The notes: generated by a model from the letters alone, not told the origin. Counted from the stretch's first letter, positions 14,725-24,555 are shown. The stretch: DNA of 64,000 nucleotides from Sulfomarinibacter sp963741385 (GCA_963741385.1 CAVUHO010000006.1:62001-126000); one strand, 5' to 3'. Program-made: numbers and translations.

Positions 14725-17184
14725 CTACGCCTTGATGCGATCCATTTTCGGGTCGTACATGGGTCGCAGTGAGACCTCGGCCGGGTACCTCGAGCCGGCG
14801 ATGTCCACTTCCCACGCGCCGTCCTGGATGTAGGCCTTGTTGATCGGTTCGCCGGCATCGATCATCGCCAGACCCACCGCGCCGCCGAGGGTGTGGCCGT
14901 AGCTCGCGGCACGGACATACCCGACCGCCCTGTTGTTTCGATGCACGACCTCGGCGTGGTAGAGCAGCGGCTCCGGGTCCTTGACCAGCACCTGCAGCAG
15001 GCGCCGGTCGTAGGCGGGCCCCTGCGCCTTTTTCTCGACGCAGTAGGCCCTGCCGATGAAGTCCGGCTTCGAAAGATCGACGACGAAACCGAGACCGGTC
15101 TCGAAGGCATCGTCGGTGTTGTCGATGTCGTGACCGTAATCGCGATATCCCTTTTCCATTCGCAGGCTGCCCAGGGCCCTCAGGCCCGCGTGGCACAGAC
15201 CGAAGTTCTGGCCCGCATCGACCACGCGGTCGTAGACGTGGACGGCCTGTTCCGCCGGAATGTTGAGCTCGAAGCCGAGCTCGCCGACATAGGTGATGCG
15301 GTTGCACTGGAGCCGCGCGAATCCGATGTCGATCGAGCGCGCGGTGCGGAACGGGAAGGCCTCGTCGGAGAGGTCCGCAGAGGTAATGGACTGCAGGAGC
15401 TCGCGCGATCTGGGACCTTGCACGTTGAGCTGGCCGATGCCGCCCGTGATGTCGGTCATGAAACAGTGTGCGTCTGCAGGAATGTGGCGCCGGAGCCAGG
15501 TCTCGACGTGGCGGTGCATGGTGTCGGTGACCACTACGATGAAGCTCTCCTCGGTCAGCTTGGTCACCGTGACGTCGGCTTCCAACATGCCGCGCTCGTT
15601 GAGCCACTGGGTGTAGGTGATGGTCTCGACCGGGCCGTTGACGCTGTTGGCCGAGATGTGATCGAGCACCATGCCGGCGTCGCGTCCCTGCACCAGGAAC
15701 TTCCCCATGAAGGTCATATCCATGGCGATGACGCCTTCGCGGCAGGCCCGGTGCTCCGCTTCCCAGTAGGGAAACCAGTTCTGCCGCTGCCAGGAGAGCT
15801 TTTCCACCTTGGGCTCGCACCCTTCCGGCGCATACCAGGCCGGGCTCTCCCAACCGCTCACATCGGTGAAGAAGGCGCGCTGATCGCGCAGTCGGTCATG
15901 GAATGGCGAGCGCTTGCAGTCGCGCGCGGTCTGCGGCACGCGGGTCGGGTAGTGGCGCCGGTAGACCAATCCCAGCGTTTCGACGATGCGGGTCTTACGA
16001 TATTCGGGATTGCACTGATAGGGGTGGAAGCGATCCACGTTGATGCCGGTGATGTCGGCGCCGGGGTCGCCGGTGGTGATCCACTGGGCCATGATCCTGC
16101 CGAGGCCGGGCCCGGTGATGATGCCGATGGAATTGAGGCCCGCGGCGACGAAATAGTTCTGGATCTCGGCCGACTCGCCGAAGGCCACCCCCATATCGGG
16201 CGTGAAGCTCTCCGGGCCGCAGAAGAACTTCCTGATGCCGACCTCGGTCGAGATGGGAATGCGGCTCATGGCTTTTTCGAGGAAGGGCGTCATGCGGTCC
16301 CAGTCGGGCTCGATCTCGCCAAAGGAGAAATCTTCTGGAACGCCGTTCACCTTCCACGGTGCGCAGACCGGTTCGAAGAGGCCGATCATCAGACCACCGC
16401 CCTCTTCCCGGTAGTAGCCGTGACAGGAGGGGTCTTCGATGATGGGCAGCTCCCGGTTCATCGCCTCGAAGGGCTCGGTGATCAGATAGTAGTGCTCGGT
16501 GGATTGGTTCGGGATGGTGACGCCTGAGAGGGCGCCGAGTTGTCTGGCCCACATCCCGGCGCAGTTGACTACGAACTCCGCCGAGATATTGCCTTGCTTG
16601 GTGGTCACGCCCGTGGCGCGGCCGTTTGAGGTGGTGACGCCGGTGACCGTCACGCCCTCGATGATCTTGACGCCTTTCTGGCGCGCTCCTTTGGCCAGGG
16701 CCATGGTCGCATCCACGGGATTGACGCGCCCGTCCTGCGGGAGATAGAAACCGGCCTCGAGGTCGTCCACCCTGGCCAGTGGGAAGAGCCTTTTGATCTC
16801 GTCGGGGCCGATCTCCTCGACGCCGTTGCCGTGGAAGCGGTTGAACGCCGCGACCCGGCGGTATTCTTCGACGCGGTCTCTGTCCGCAGCCAGCTCGATG
16901 AAGCCCAGGGCCTCGAAGCCGGTCGCCACTCCAGTTTCCGCCTCGAGCCTCCCGTAAAGGTCGCGCGTGTACATGCGCATCTCGACCGAGGTCGCCGAGG
17001 TCGAGCCGAAGGTGGTCATCAGACCCGCCGCGTGCCAGGTCGTGCCGCAGGTCAGCTGGTCGCGCTCGAGCAGGACCACGTCCGTCCAGCCCAGGTGCCC
17101 CAGGTGGTAGGCCACCGAGGTTCCGATAATGCCGCCACCCACGATCACGACGCGAGCGCTTCGAGGCAGGTCCTGATTGGCCAT
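14725..17184 (-). CDS. dimethylglycine/sarcosine dehydrogenase-type flavoprotein (DAO + GcvT domains)
   Basis: The 819-residue protein begins with a Rossmann FAD motif (VVIVGGGIIGTSVAYHLG) and TTWHAAG, whose H51 is the site of covalent FAD attachment in dimethylglycine dehydrogenase. The oxidoreductase domain spans about 10-380, followed by an FAO_M segment and the folate-binding GcvT and GcvT_C domains (about 440-800). Such enzymes demethylate dimethylglycine or sarcosine and pass the one-carbon unit to tetrahydrofolate. There is no signal peptide. It stands alone on the minus strand, divergent from the saccharopine-dehydrogenase-family gene. Exact substrate cannot be read from the sequence. 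Confidence 0.88.
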   Translation of the reverse strand: MANQDLPRSARVVIVGGGIIGTSVAYHLGHLGWTDVVLLERDQLTCGTTWHAAGLMTTFGSTSATSVEMRMYTRDLYGRLEAETGVATGFEALGFIELAADRDRVEEYRRVAAFNRFHGNGVEEIGPDEIKRLFPLARVDDLEAGFYLPQDGRVNPVDATMALAKGARQKGVKIIEGVTVTGVTTSNGRATGVTTKQGNISAEFVVNCAGMWARQLGALSGVTIPNQSTEHYYLITEPFEAMNRELPIIEDPSCHGYYREEGGGLMIGLFEPVCAPWKVNGVPEDFSFGEIEPDWDRMTPFLEKAMSRIPISTEVGIRKFFCGPESFTPDMGVAFGESAEIQNYFVAAGLNSIGIITGPGLGRIMAQWITTGDPGADITGINVDRFHPYQCNPEYRKTRIVETLGLVYRRHYPTRVPQTARDCKRSPFHDRLRDQRAFFTDVSGWESPAWYAPEGCEPKVEKLSWQRQNWFPYWEAEHRACREGVIAMDMTFMGKFLVQGRDAGMVLDHISANSVNGPVETITYTQWLNERGMLEADVTVTKLTEESFIVVVTDTMHRHVETWLRRHIPADAHCFMTDITGGIGQLNVQGPRSRELLQSITSADLSDEAFPFRTARSIDIGFARLQCNRITYVGELGFELNIPAEQAVHVYDRVVDAGQNFGLCHAGLRALGSLRMEKGYRDYGHDIDNTDDAFETGLGFVVDLSKPDFIGRAYCVEKKAQGPAYDRRLLQVLVKDPEPLLYHAEVVHRNNRAVGYVRAASYGHTLGGAVGLAMIDAGEPINKAYIQDGAWEVDIAGSRYPAEVSLRPMYDPKMDRIKA

Positions 17185-17464
17185 AACGGCTCCCTTGTTG
17201 CGTCCTTCAGAGACTTTAGGCGCACCCGGGTCACCGGGTCAATGACGAATGCCCCAACGCGACCTCGGTGTGAGGGGTGGCATCCTGATGACATCCTGGA
17301 GTATGATGAGCGGGTGATGATCGTATCCATCACCATCACCTATGTGAACCGCTTCAGCGGCTTCTGATCCTCTCCCTGCCCAGCAAATTTCCCAAATTTT
17401 CCAGGCGGTGTCGTGCGCCCGCCGCGCCGATGAAGTGCGGCTGGGTTGCTGAGAGGAAAAGGCC

Positions 17465-18640
17465 ATGAAGAAAGAAAAGATTTTGGTTCTGGGCGGAGGT
17501 CTTGTCGGAGGGCCCATGGCCCTGGACCTTGCGATTGAAGAGCGTTTCGCGGTCACCGTGGCAGACATCGACGAGGCGGTTCTCGAGCAACTGAAGGCCA
17601 GAGAACCGCGGCTCTCGACCATCCGGGAAGACCTTTCGGATCCCCCCAAGGTCACCGCACTGGCGGCGGAGTTCGACCTGGTGCTCAACGCGGTGCCCGG
17701 GTTCATGGGCTACGCCACGCTCGAGGCGATCCTCGAGGCGCGCCGCAATGTGGTCGACATCTCGTTCTTCGCCGAGGACCCCTTCGCGTTGAACGACAAG
17801 GCGATCCAGGCCGGTGTGACCGCCATCGTCGATTGCGGTGTGTGCCCCGGCCTGAGCAATCTGCTGATCGGCCGGGCGGCCGAACAGCTCGACCACATCG
17901 ACAACATCCTGATCTATGTCGGGGGGCTGCCCGAGGTGCGGCAGTGGCCGTATGAGTACAAGGCGGTCTTCTCGCCGATCGACGTCATCGCGGAGTACAC
18001 CCGACCGGCGCGGTACGTCGAGAACGGCGTGGTTGTGACGCGGCCCGCCCTCTCCGATCCCGAATTCATCACTTTTCCGGGCCTCGGCACCCTCGAGGCG
18101 TTCAACACCGACGGCCTGCGCAGTCTGGCCCAGACCATGTCATGTCCGAACATGAAAGAGAAGACCCTGCGCTACCCCGGCCACATCGAGAAGATGGCCG
18201 TGCTCAGAGAGACCGGTTTCTTCGGCGAGGACGAGATCAAAGTCAACGGAACCTCGTTCCGGCCCATCGATCTCACGGCCGCACTCCTCTTCCCCAAGTG
18301 GAAAATGGACCAGGGGGAGGCTGACCTCACAGCCCTCAGAATCGAGGTGGACGGCCGGCAGGAGAACCGCAAGGTGAGCTACGCCTTTTCGATGCTCGAC
18401 CGGTACGACCCGGCCACCGGCACGCACTCCATGGCCCGGACCACCGGTTACACCGCCACTGCAGCGGTGAGGATGCTGGCCGAAGGGTTGTACAAGGAAC
18501 CGGGCATCGCCCCCCCTGATGTGATCGGACGGCACAAGGCCCCCTTCGACTTCATGATCAACTGTCTTCGAGAGCGGCGGGTGATCTGTGAAGAAGAGGT
18601 TTCCGGCGGACAGCGAATCCTGGAGCTGATTCCACGGTGA
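17465..18640 (+). CDS. saccharopine dehydrogenase-family NAD(P)-dependent oxidoreductase
   Basis: The 391-residue protein starts with the dinucleotide-binding loop KILVLGGGLVGGPMA (the GxGxxG variant GGGLVG) and an acidic strand end (VTVADID). The saccharopine-dehydrogenase C-terminal region follows, including DCGVCPGLSNLL and KTLRYPGHIEKM. The family acts on amino-acid adducts such as saccharopine, or on lysine-derived and carboxynorspermidine-type imines. Length and layout fit the LYS9-like soluble class. GAGAGGAAAAGGCC precedes the ATG. The 280 bases upstream are non-coding apart from a doubtful 16-codon frame (17317-17367). Role in lysine catabolism is inferred only. Confidence 0.85.
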   Translation: MKKEKILVLGGGLVGGPMALDLAIEERFAVTVADIDEAVLEQLKAREPRLSTIREDLSDPPKVTALAAEFDLVLNAVPGFMGYATLEAILEARRNVVDISFFAEDPFALNDKAIQAGVTAIVDCGVCPGLSNLLIGRAAEQLDHIDNILIYVGGLPEVRQWPYEYKAVFSPIDVIAEYTRPARYVENGVVVTRPALSDPEFITFPGLGTLEAFNTDGLRSLAQTMSCPNMKEKTLRYPGHIEKMAVLRETGFFGEDEIKVNGTSFRPIDLTAALLFPKWKMDQGEADLTALRIEVDGRQENRKVSYAFSMLDRYDPATGTHSMARTTGYTATAAVRMLAEGLYKEPGIAPPDVIGRHKAPFDFMINCLRERRVICEEEVSGGQRILELIPR

Positions 18641-18656
18641 AGGCAACCAAAGGAAA

Positions 18657-18680
18657 ACGCCGCCCGAATTCGGGCGGCGT
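18657..18680. terminator. perfect 24-bp palindromic terminator between convergent genes
   Basis: ACGCCGCCCGAA is followed directly by its reverse complement, giving a 12-bp GC-rich stem. On the minus strand the stem is followed by TTTTCC, making it a good intrinsic terminator for the exported-protein gene ending at 18708. On the plus strand no U run follows, so it would act less well for the gene ending at 18640. Confidence 0.8.
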
Positions 18681-18707
18681 CCTCAACAGCGTCGCGACGG
18701 GCTGAGG

Positions 18708-19478
18708 TTACGGTACCTCGTGCAGGATGTTCCAGATGTAGTCCTGGTGGGACCCGCAGATTGCGTTGAATTCGTCGCTGGCGGCCTTGGCCTTTTCGTT
18801 GACCTCCGCAAAGATCGCGTTGCGCGCGGCGAGCAGAGTTTTCACATCGGTGGCCGTGGTTGTGGCGGCGCGGCGCCACTTCCCACCGACATTATGTTTG
18901 AGCCAACCCCATGAGGTGATACCGCCAGCTGTGACGTGTTTGTTGTAAATCGGGGCCAGGGTCTTTTCGACGATCTCGTCAGCGCGATCCTCCCTGCTCA
19001 TGTCGCAGTCGAAGTACACCGACATGCCGACCTCGCCGCGTTCTGTGGCAAGCACGCCGGCGCCTTTCGAACCCGTCCCCACCTGCCAGATGTAGTCGTC
19101 GTGAGAGTTGCAGATTTCGCCGAAGAACAGGTGGGCAGAGGGGTTGGCTTCGGCGATCTTGGAATTGATGCTCTCGGGCGCGTCGACGAGCGCATCGAGT
19201 CCCTTTGCCGAGTAGTAGAGGACGCGCCGCCACTTGCCGCCGGTCTGGTGGGCCATCCACCCCCACGACGAAATGGTGCCCGCCTCGACTGCGGCGTCGT
19301 ACGCCGGGGCGTAGGAGCTGTTGACGATATCGTCCACCCGCTCCTGCTTGCTGACGTCACACTCGAAGTAGGTGGCGTAGACGAAGGTGGGTGGCGCTTC
19401 TTCCTGGGCGTCCGCGATGGCAGGCACCACGAACACCATTGCGGCAAACAACATGAACAACAAACTGAAACGACGCAT
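18708..19478 (-). CDS. exported protein with two tandem repeats of one domain, function unknown
   Basis: From the ATG at 19478 the product has 256 residues, with a clear signal peptide (MRRFSLLFMLFAAMVFVVP, ending AIADAQ). It then has two copies of a domain of about 100 residues. Both contain a CD(V/M)S-(K/R)-(Q/E) start, a (S/T)SWGW motif, GGKWRR and a closing C-x-SH-x-DYIW. Copy one spans about 32-140 and copy two about 150-254. Each copy has two Cys at matching positions (DCD and ICGSH types), which could form a disulfide. The pattern recalls a dimeric alpha-beta barrel duplicated in one chain. I do not recognise a named family with confidence. The frame extends to 19613 without a leader. 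Confidence 0.75.
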   Translation of the reverse strand: MRRFSLLFMLFAAMVFVVPAIADAQEEAPPTFVYATYFECDVSKQERVDDIVNSSYAPAYDAAVEAGTISSWGWMAHQTGGKWRRVLYYSAKGLDALVDAPESINSKIAEANPSAHLFFGEICNSHDDYIWQVGTGSKGAGVLATERGEVGMSVYFDCDMSREDRADEIVEKTLAPIYNKHVTAGGITSWGWLKHNVGGKWRRAATTTATDVKTLLAARNAIFAEVNEKAKAASDEFNAICGSHQDYIWNILHEVP

Positions 19479-19845
19479 GAACAACCTCCAGGCGGTGCGT
19501 TGGGCGGGGCTCGCCAGGTCCCGACGGACCGGGAGCGATGGACCCTCGCCGGTTTCTCTGTTGGCGCGCAGTTGATATTCCCAGATTCCCTGCGGGCCGC
19601 GATCTCGTGCCATTTCTTTCGATACAGTGCAATGAACCTAGCCGACCTCGACAATCGTTGTCAAGAGACTCATTCTCTGAAACTGCAGACCGGTGACTGC
19701 CGCGATGCCCTCGAAGCAGGTCGGATCATCCTGTTCTCGAATACCGCAGTCGAGGAACGGACCAGCGCCACGAACGTGATTTCGAGCACGTCACATTCCT
19801 CGGAGTGAGAGGCATCCCTGGATTCGTCGAGGCCGCTTTGGCCGA
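19479..19845. other. 367-base intergenic stretch with one doubtful short frame
   Basis: This gap separates the exported duplicated-domain gene from the end of fabV. A plus-strand frame at 19632-19808 would encode 58 residues (MNLADLDNRCQETHS to a terminal SHSSE), with no ribosome-binding site. Its DCRDALEAGRIILF segment recalls the start of Kdo-hydroxylase-like proteins but is too short to assign, and may be a decayed gene end. No RNA gene or clear promoter is visible. Confidence 0.3.
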
Positions 19846-21015
19846 CTACAGAGGGTCGACCTCCAGGTCGTAGTCCACACCCGGCATTTCAAAACCGTGA
19901 TGGCGCAGGAACTCGCTGCGGAACTCGTCGATTTCGGTGACCTGGCGCGATGGATGATCGATCGTCCGCCGCCACAGTTCGGCGACCTCGCGCTGGACGT
20001 CTTCACGCATCTCCCAGTCGTCCAACCGGATTCTGCCGTCGAGGTCGAGGGGCTTCGGGTCGGCCGCAAAGAGATAGTCGCGGTAGAGGCGGACCATCTG
20101 TTGGATACAGCCTTCGTGCAGCCCTTTTCGCTTCATGACCGCGTACAACAGCGAAATGTAGAGCGTCACCGAGGGAATCACGGCGCTCGCGCGGGTGACC
20201 AGTGCTTTGTTGACCGACACGATGGCCCGGAGGTCGTGGTCTGCGAACCGCCGCTGGACCTTCGCTGCGGTTGCCTCGAGGTGCTCCTTGGCCTTCCCGA
20301 TCGTGCCGTCACGGTAGATCGCGGCGGTCATCGCGGGGCCCACGTAGGAAAGCGCCACCGTCACCGCGCCGCGGGCGAGCATCTGCCGTTCGTGCAACGC
20401 CGTGATCCAGTCCATCCAGTCTTCGCCACCCATCACCTTGACCGTCTCGGCGATTTCCTCGTCGGTTGCGGGTTCGGCCACCACATCCGAGAGAGCGCCG
20501 GTCTTGATGTCGACGGTCTTGCCGGAGAATCGTTGTCCGATGGGTTTGACCACGGATGAGTAGATCTGTCCGGTTTCCGCATCGATCCGCCGCGGCGCCG
20601 CGATGCTGTAGATCACACAGTCGACCGGCCCCATGTCATCGGCAATCCTCTGAACCGTCTCATCCTTGACCTCGCGGGCAAAGGCATCCCCGTTGACGCT
20701 GAAGGCGACCAGACCGGCCGCGTGAGCGTCCTGCTCGAAGGCGATATTGTTGTACCAGCCGACCGTCGCCGTCCGCGTTTCGCTGCCAGGTCGTTCGAGA
20801 AACACCCCGGCCGTCGCTGCTCCGCACGAAAACGCCGACATGATGCGCGCAGCGAGACCGTAGCCATTCGATGCACCAACAACGAGAACCCGCCTCGGTC
20901 CCGCCACGCGCGGCTGGCTCTGCACGTACGCGACCTGCTCCCGCACCTGCTCCCGGCAACCGTCCGGATGCGCGGTCAGACAGATGTTCTGCCGGATCTT
21001 GGGTTCAATCTTCAT
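19846..21015 (-). CDS. fabV: FabV-type enoyl-ACP/trans-2-enoyl-CoA reductase (NADH)
   Basis: Starting from the ATG at 21015, the product is 389 residues, close to the usual about 400. It has the FabV start MKIEPKIRQNICLTAHP, the nucleotide loop VLVVGASNGYGLAAR, and SYVGPAMTAAIYRDGTIGKAK, carrying the Tyr-x8-Lys active-site pair of this family. The C-terminal EIDEFRSEFLRHHGFEMPGVDYD is also characteristic. It performs the last reduction of fatty-acid elongation in the cytoplasm and is typically insensitive to triclosan. It stands alone on the minus strand. The open frame upstream to 21255 is rejected because family similarity begins at MKIEP. Confidence 0.93.
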   Translation of the reverse strand: MKIEPKIRQNICLTAHPDGCREQVREQVAYVQSQPRVAGPRRVLVVGASNGYGLAARIMSAFSCGAATAGVFLERPGSETRTATVGWYNNIAFEQDAHAAGLVAFSVNGDAFAREVKDETVQRIADDMGPVDCVIYSIAAPRRIDAETGQIYSSVVKPIGQRFSGKTVDIKTGALSDVVAEPATDEEIAETVKVMGGEDWMDWITALHERQMLARGAVTVALSYVGPAMTAAIYRDGTIGKAKEHLEATAAKVQRRFADHDLRAIVSVNKALVTRASAVIPSVTLYISLLYAVMKRKGLHEGCIQQMVRLYRDYLFAADPKPLDLDGRIRLDDWEMREDVQREVAELWRRTIDHPSRQVTEIDEFRSEFLRHHGFEMPGVDYDLEVDPL

Positions 21016-21185
21016 ACTTCCTGCACCATGACGCCGACGCCGCACATCGCACTCATCTTCACGTCGCTCTCCTCCACCCTTTCCGGGAATGTCGTCTCTC
21101 GATTCCACAACCTTAGCAGGCGCGCATCGATGACCCGTTCGAATTTGCCGGCTGCTCGTTCTGAAAGAGCCGATCAGGCGTTGTG

Positions 21186-21206
21186 GTGCAGCCGTCCCGG
21201 CTGCAC
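21186..21206. terminator. 9-bp stem hairpin downstream of the beta-helix gene
   Basis: GTGCAGCCG (21186-21194) and CGGCTGCAC (21198-21206) form a perfect stem with a three-base loop. It lies 62 bases past the stop of the beta-helix gene and upstream of fabV. No U run follows on either strand, so it may be a weak terminator or an RNA-stabilising hairpin. Confidence 0.35.
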
Positions 21207-21267
21207 GAATTCGATGTTCTAAAAGGAGCACATTACCGATGTTCGGCGGGCTCAAGGGATCCCCGCC

Positions 21268-23733
21268 TCAGGGCGCCCAGAGCGACATGTCCCCCCACTC
21301 GAAGCCGTCCTCGAAGATGAGCGACAGGCCATCGATGATGCCCATCTGCGAAAACGGGATGTCCACAAAGCCGGGGAGGTCAAAGGCGGGTGAGTCCGGC
21401 CTCAACCGGTAGTCGCCGGCGGATTGGTTCCTGAAGAGCGGGTCGGTGTCCTCGAGGTTGTCGGCGATCTCCGCGAACTTGTCGAGGGCCGTCTCGTGGT
21501 TCCAGATTCCGTCGACGATGAAGTTGGCGTTGTCCCATCCCAGGTTGCGCGAAAAGACCGAGTCCTCCGGGTAGCGCCAAAGTGCACCCGGCGCTGAAAT
21601 TGCCGCCCAGTCATCTGGTATCGCGCACAGCTCGGGCCAGGTGGAGCACCAGGGCTCACCCTGGTAGCTGACGCCGTCGTCGTGCAGGTGCCACCGCAGG
21701 TCCCAGTCGCTCTTGTCGTTCTTGATCCACTCGACGCCCCGCGCATCTGAGTGGAGAGCCGTCCCGCAGCGCACGGCGATGTTGTTTTCGAACAAATCGT
21801 CGCGGCCGCCGCCGTGCATCATGGCGTGCCCCGAGATGTCCACGAACAGGTTGCCGAACACCCGGATCCCCGAGAGGCAGTCGTCCAGGTAGACGCCATG
21901 CTCCCCGGCGCCGGTAAAGGGGCTGTCGATATCGTGGATATAGTTGAACTCGATGCGGTTGCCGCGCCAGTCCCAGCGACGGCCGGAGTAGATCGCCCCC
22001 GCGTCGGAAGACCACCGGCAGACGTCGTCGATCTCGTTCAATTCGATGAGGTGCTGGTTCCCCCTGAAGAGAATGGCCGAGTGGGGCGCATCGTGGATGT
22101 GGTTGTGGGAGGCTCGGTTGGCGACCCCTATGAGGTGGACCCCGGGCATGTAGGTCCAGGACCACCGTCCGACGCGGTGGATCTCGGTGTTCTCGACGAA
22201 GTTGTTGGCGGCAGTCAGTGACGACCGGTCGCCGCCGGACAGTACGACGCCCCGATCCCCCGTGTCGACAATCTCGGACCGCGTCACCCCGTGGTTTGCG
22301 CCCGTCAGACGGATACCGTCATTGCCGGCCCCGAAGAACCGGCAGCGATCGAACGTCACATCGCTGCCGTTTTCGACCACCACGAGATCGCTTCGTCCCA
22401 TGCCGAAGGTCAGACCCTCAAACCGGAGGTGCTCGGCGTTCCACACCTGCAGCAGCGGCTCCTCCAGTATCGAGACCATGATCTCGCGGCCATCGAGAGT
22501 GCCGTCCGGCCAGAAGTACAGAGAGCCCGTGCTGCGGTCCAGATACCACTCCCCCGGACGGGTGATTTCCTCGAGCAGGTTTTCGGCAATGAATGGCATG
22601 CCGTCCGCAATTCCGTAGCCCGGCTTCTGCGCCAATGTGATCGATCGTGCCGACGGGTTGATCGAGGTGGCGGCGACGTGCTTGTCCGCCCAGTGATACT
22701 TCCAGAATCCGAAGAACCATGGATCTGACGCGGTGGCCCAACGGCTCACGCGGGTGTTCGCCATGGTGAAAACCGTGATTTCATCCGTACTCTCGATGGC
22801 TGCGAATCCATGGGAGATGGCGGCCGGGTCCAGGATTGTCGGGTTCCCCATCGCTCCATTGGCAGGCGACAACGTTTCCAGATTCTGGTCGTAGAGGTAC
22901 CACCATGGGTGCCCGTTTCCTGGATACCCATCATCCTGAGCCGCAAGAAACCAGGCGGTGTGCCAGCTGTCACCCCACCACCAGGTGTTTCGGTAGAGGT
23001 GATAGGTCACTCCATCGACCGGCTCATCGCGTGTGTAGGCGTTGACGCCGTCGCGGGTCCCCGACTTCGCCCAGCTGCCGCTGACGTCGGGCACCAGGTT
23101 GCCGTAAATGGTGAGCGTGGTGTTCTCCTGGCTCTGGGCGGTGTGCTGATCGGGATCGGGCCACCGGGCGAGCGGCATCGGCAGCCCACCGACAAAGAGC
23201 TCGAGGGCGCCGGTGGCGCGCTCACCGCCGCCTCGCGCTCGAAGCTCGCCATAGTCCGTGATGCCGTGATCGGATAGCCGGACCCTGAGCACCTGGCCCC
23301 TGGCCTCCACCGGCAGGCGACTCCACACGGGATCGCCACTGGCGACGGGCACGAACCAGGCTGGATCCAGCGCCGTGGCGCCCACCACCCGAACCGTGGC
23401 GCCGGGCATCGCTCGCCACACCACCGGCCGGTCCGGATCGCCTCCGTCCTCACTGGAAAGATCAAATGTCGAAGATCGGACCCATGTGCCCTCGCGCAGA
23501 AAGACGGCGATCCCCCCGGGGCCGATGCCGTACGTCGATTTGTAGCTGCGGACCCTCAGACGGGCCTCCTCGAGCGACTGCAGGGGAAGCTCCATCGTGC
23601 CTGGGTTTCCATCGCTGCCGTCCGGCGCGACGTAAAAAGCTTGGGCGTACTCTGCGGCAGACGCGTCCGAGGTCATCACGACCGACACAAGAGCCAGTGT
23701 GGAGAGCACAATCAGTCTCTTGATATTGAACAC
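21268..23733 (-). CDS. exported right-handed beta-helix protein, possibly carbohydrate-active
   Basis: The 821-residue protein has a signal peptide (about 1-26) and then FYVAPDGSDGNPGT, the usual opening of pectate-lyase-like beta-helix proteins. The middle (about 400-640) has repeated N/D/G-rich coils with short hydrophobic rungs (for example FEGLTFGMGRSDLVVVENGSD, FDRCRFFGAGNDGIRL). It ends in FEDGFEWGDMSLWAP, a C-terminal motif common on exported proteins of Acidobacteriota and some Gammaproteobacteria, presumably a sorting or anchoring tag. Polysaccharide lyase or hydrolase activity is likely, but no catalytic residues can be assigned. It is monocistronic. Confidence 0.83.
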   Translation of the reverse strand: MFNIKRLIVLSTLALVSVVMTSDASAAEYAQAFYVAPDGSDGNPGTMELPLQSLEEARLRVRSYKSTYGIGPGGIAVFLREGTWVRSSTFDLSSEDGGDPDRPVVWRAMPGATVRVVGATALDPAWFVPVASGDPVWSRLPVEARGQVLRVRLSDHGITDYGELRARGGGERATGALELFVGGLPMPLARWPDPDQHTAQSQENTTLTIYGNLVPDVSGSWAKSGTRDGVNAYTRDEPVDGVTYHLYRNTWWWGDSWHTAWFLAAQDDGYPGNGHPWWYLYDQNLETLSPANGAMGNPTILDPAAISHGFAAIESTDEITVFTMANTRVSRWATASDPWFFGFWKYHWADKHVAATSINPSARSITLAQKPGYGIADGMPFIAENLLEEITRPGEWYLDRSTGSLYFWPDGTLDGREIMVSILEEPLLQVWNAEHLRFEGLTFGMGRSDLVVVENGSDVTFDRCRFFGAGNDGIRLTGANHGVTRSEIVDTGDRGVVLSGGDRSSLTAANNFVENTEIHRVGRWSWTYMPGVHLIGVANRASHNHIHDAPHSAILFRGNQHLIELNEIDDVCRWSSDAGAIYSGRRWDWRGNRIEFNYIHDIDSPFTGAGEHGVYLDDCLSGIRVFGNLFVDISGHAMMHGGGRDDLFENNIAVRCGTALHSDARGVEWIKNDKSDWDLRWHLHDDGVSYQGEPWCSTWPELCAIPDDWAAISAPGALWRYPEDSVFSRNLGWDNANFIVDGIWNHETALDKFAEIADNLEDTDPLFRNQSAGDYRLRPDSPAFDLPGFVDIPFSQMGIIDGLSLIFEDGFEWGDMSLWAP

Positions 23734-24026
23734 ATTGTTTATTTTATCAACAGCGAAGAAGACCCGGAGTGCCGCTCGTCACACCTCGACCGCCGGGGTC
23801 CCATCCAACCGGCCGAAACCGGATCGACACGTTTCTGGCGCGCGCCGAAGGCGCGGCCGGTGATCCCTTCGAGCTCGAACGATCTCCCGAGAGCCGTCAC
23901 TCTCAGATCATATGGACCGACCTCAACCGAAAGAGGGACTCCGAAAACTCCCAATAGCTCGCCAGGAGACCGCTGCGGACACCGGCTCACCGCCGTAGCG
24001 ACGAAACCGGAGAAGAAATCTCACGT

Positions 24027-24555
24027 CGAGTTGGTGCCAGTCGGCAACGCCACCTTTGTCTGCCGCGAACGCAGCGGTGAGATCAGGTTTGAACGCGCTG
24101 CAGACGGCAGGGTCACCCGGATGACCTCTCACCTCTCCGACGAGCACGGCCGTCTCAGCGACGAGGGCGTTGGGTTGCCCCGAATGGCGAAAGACGAACT
24201 CACCCCGCTGGAACTGCTCCTCGCCGGCCGCACGTCAGACGCAACCGATCTGTATCACGATCTTCTCACCGGTGACCCGGCGTCGCCGGCGGTCGCGGAG
24301 AATCGCCTCAACCGGCTTGGTTATCAGTACCTGGCGCAGGGTCGAGTGGAGGACGCGGTCGCGGTGTTTCGACTTTATGTCGGGCTCTACCCCGGCAGCG
24401 CCAACGCCCACGACAGCCTCGGCGAGGCGCTCATGACGTCAGGTCGCCTCGAGGCAGCCATCGCGAGCTACAACCGGTCGCTCGAGCTCAATCCGTCCAA
24501 CGCCAACGCTGTCGCGATGATCGCAAAGATAGCGAACATGGAACCCGTGTCCTGA
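24027..24555 (+). pseudogene. remnant of a serine-hydrolase (DUF3471) + TPR protein
   Basis: The frame reads HVELVPVGNATFVCRERSGEIRFERAADG, recalling the last strands of the DUF3471 domain found after beta-lactamase-like serine hydrolases. Two or three TPR units follow (RLGYQYLAQGRVEDAVAVF, then AHDSLGEALMTSGRLEAAI), ending in MEPVS and a TGA. The large catalytic domain that should precede it is absent; upstream sequence is unrelated and no start or ribosome-binding site fits. The piece is therefore most likely a 5'-truncated gene. A shorter translated TPR protein from a later ATG (24121) cannot be excluded. Confidence 0.6.

Noticed and set aside
14893..16527. A 544-codon plus-strand frame opposite the dimethylglycine-dehydrogenase-type gene
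   Set aside because: No recognisable domains; the opposite strand encodes a full multidomain flavoprotein.
19632..19808. Short frame resembling the start of a Kdo-hydroxylase-like protein
   Set aside because: Only about 20 residues are suggestive, no ribosome-binding site is present and the rest is unrelated; kept only as a note in the intergenic entry.
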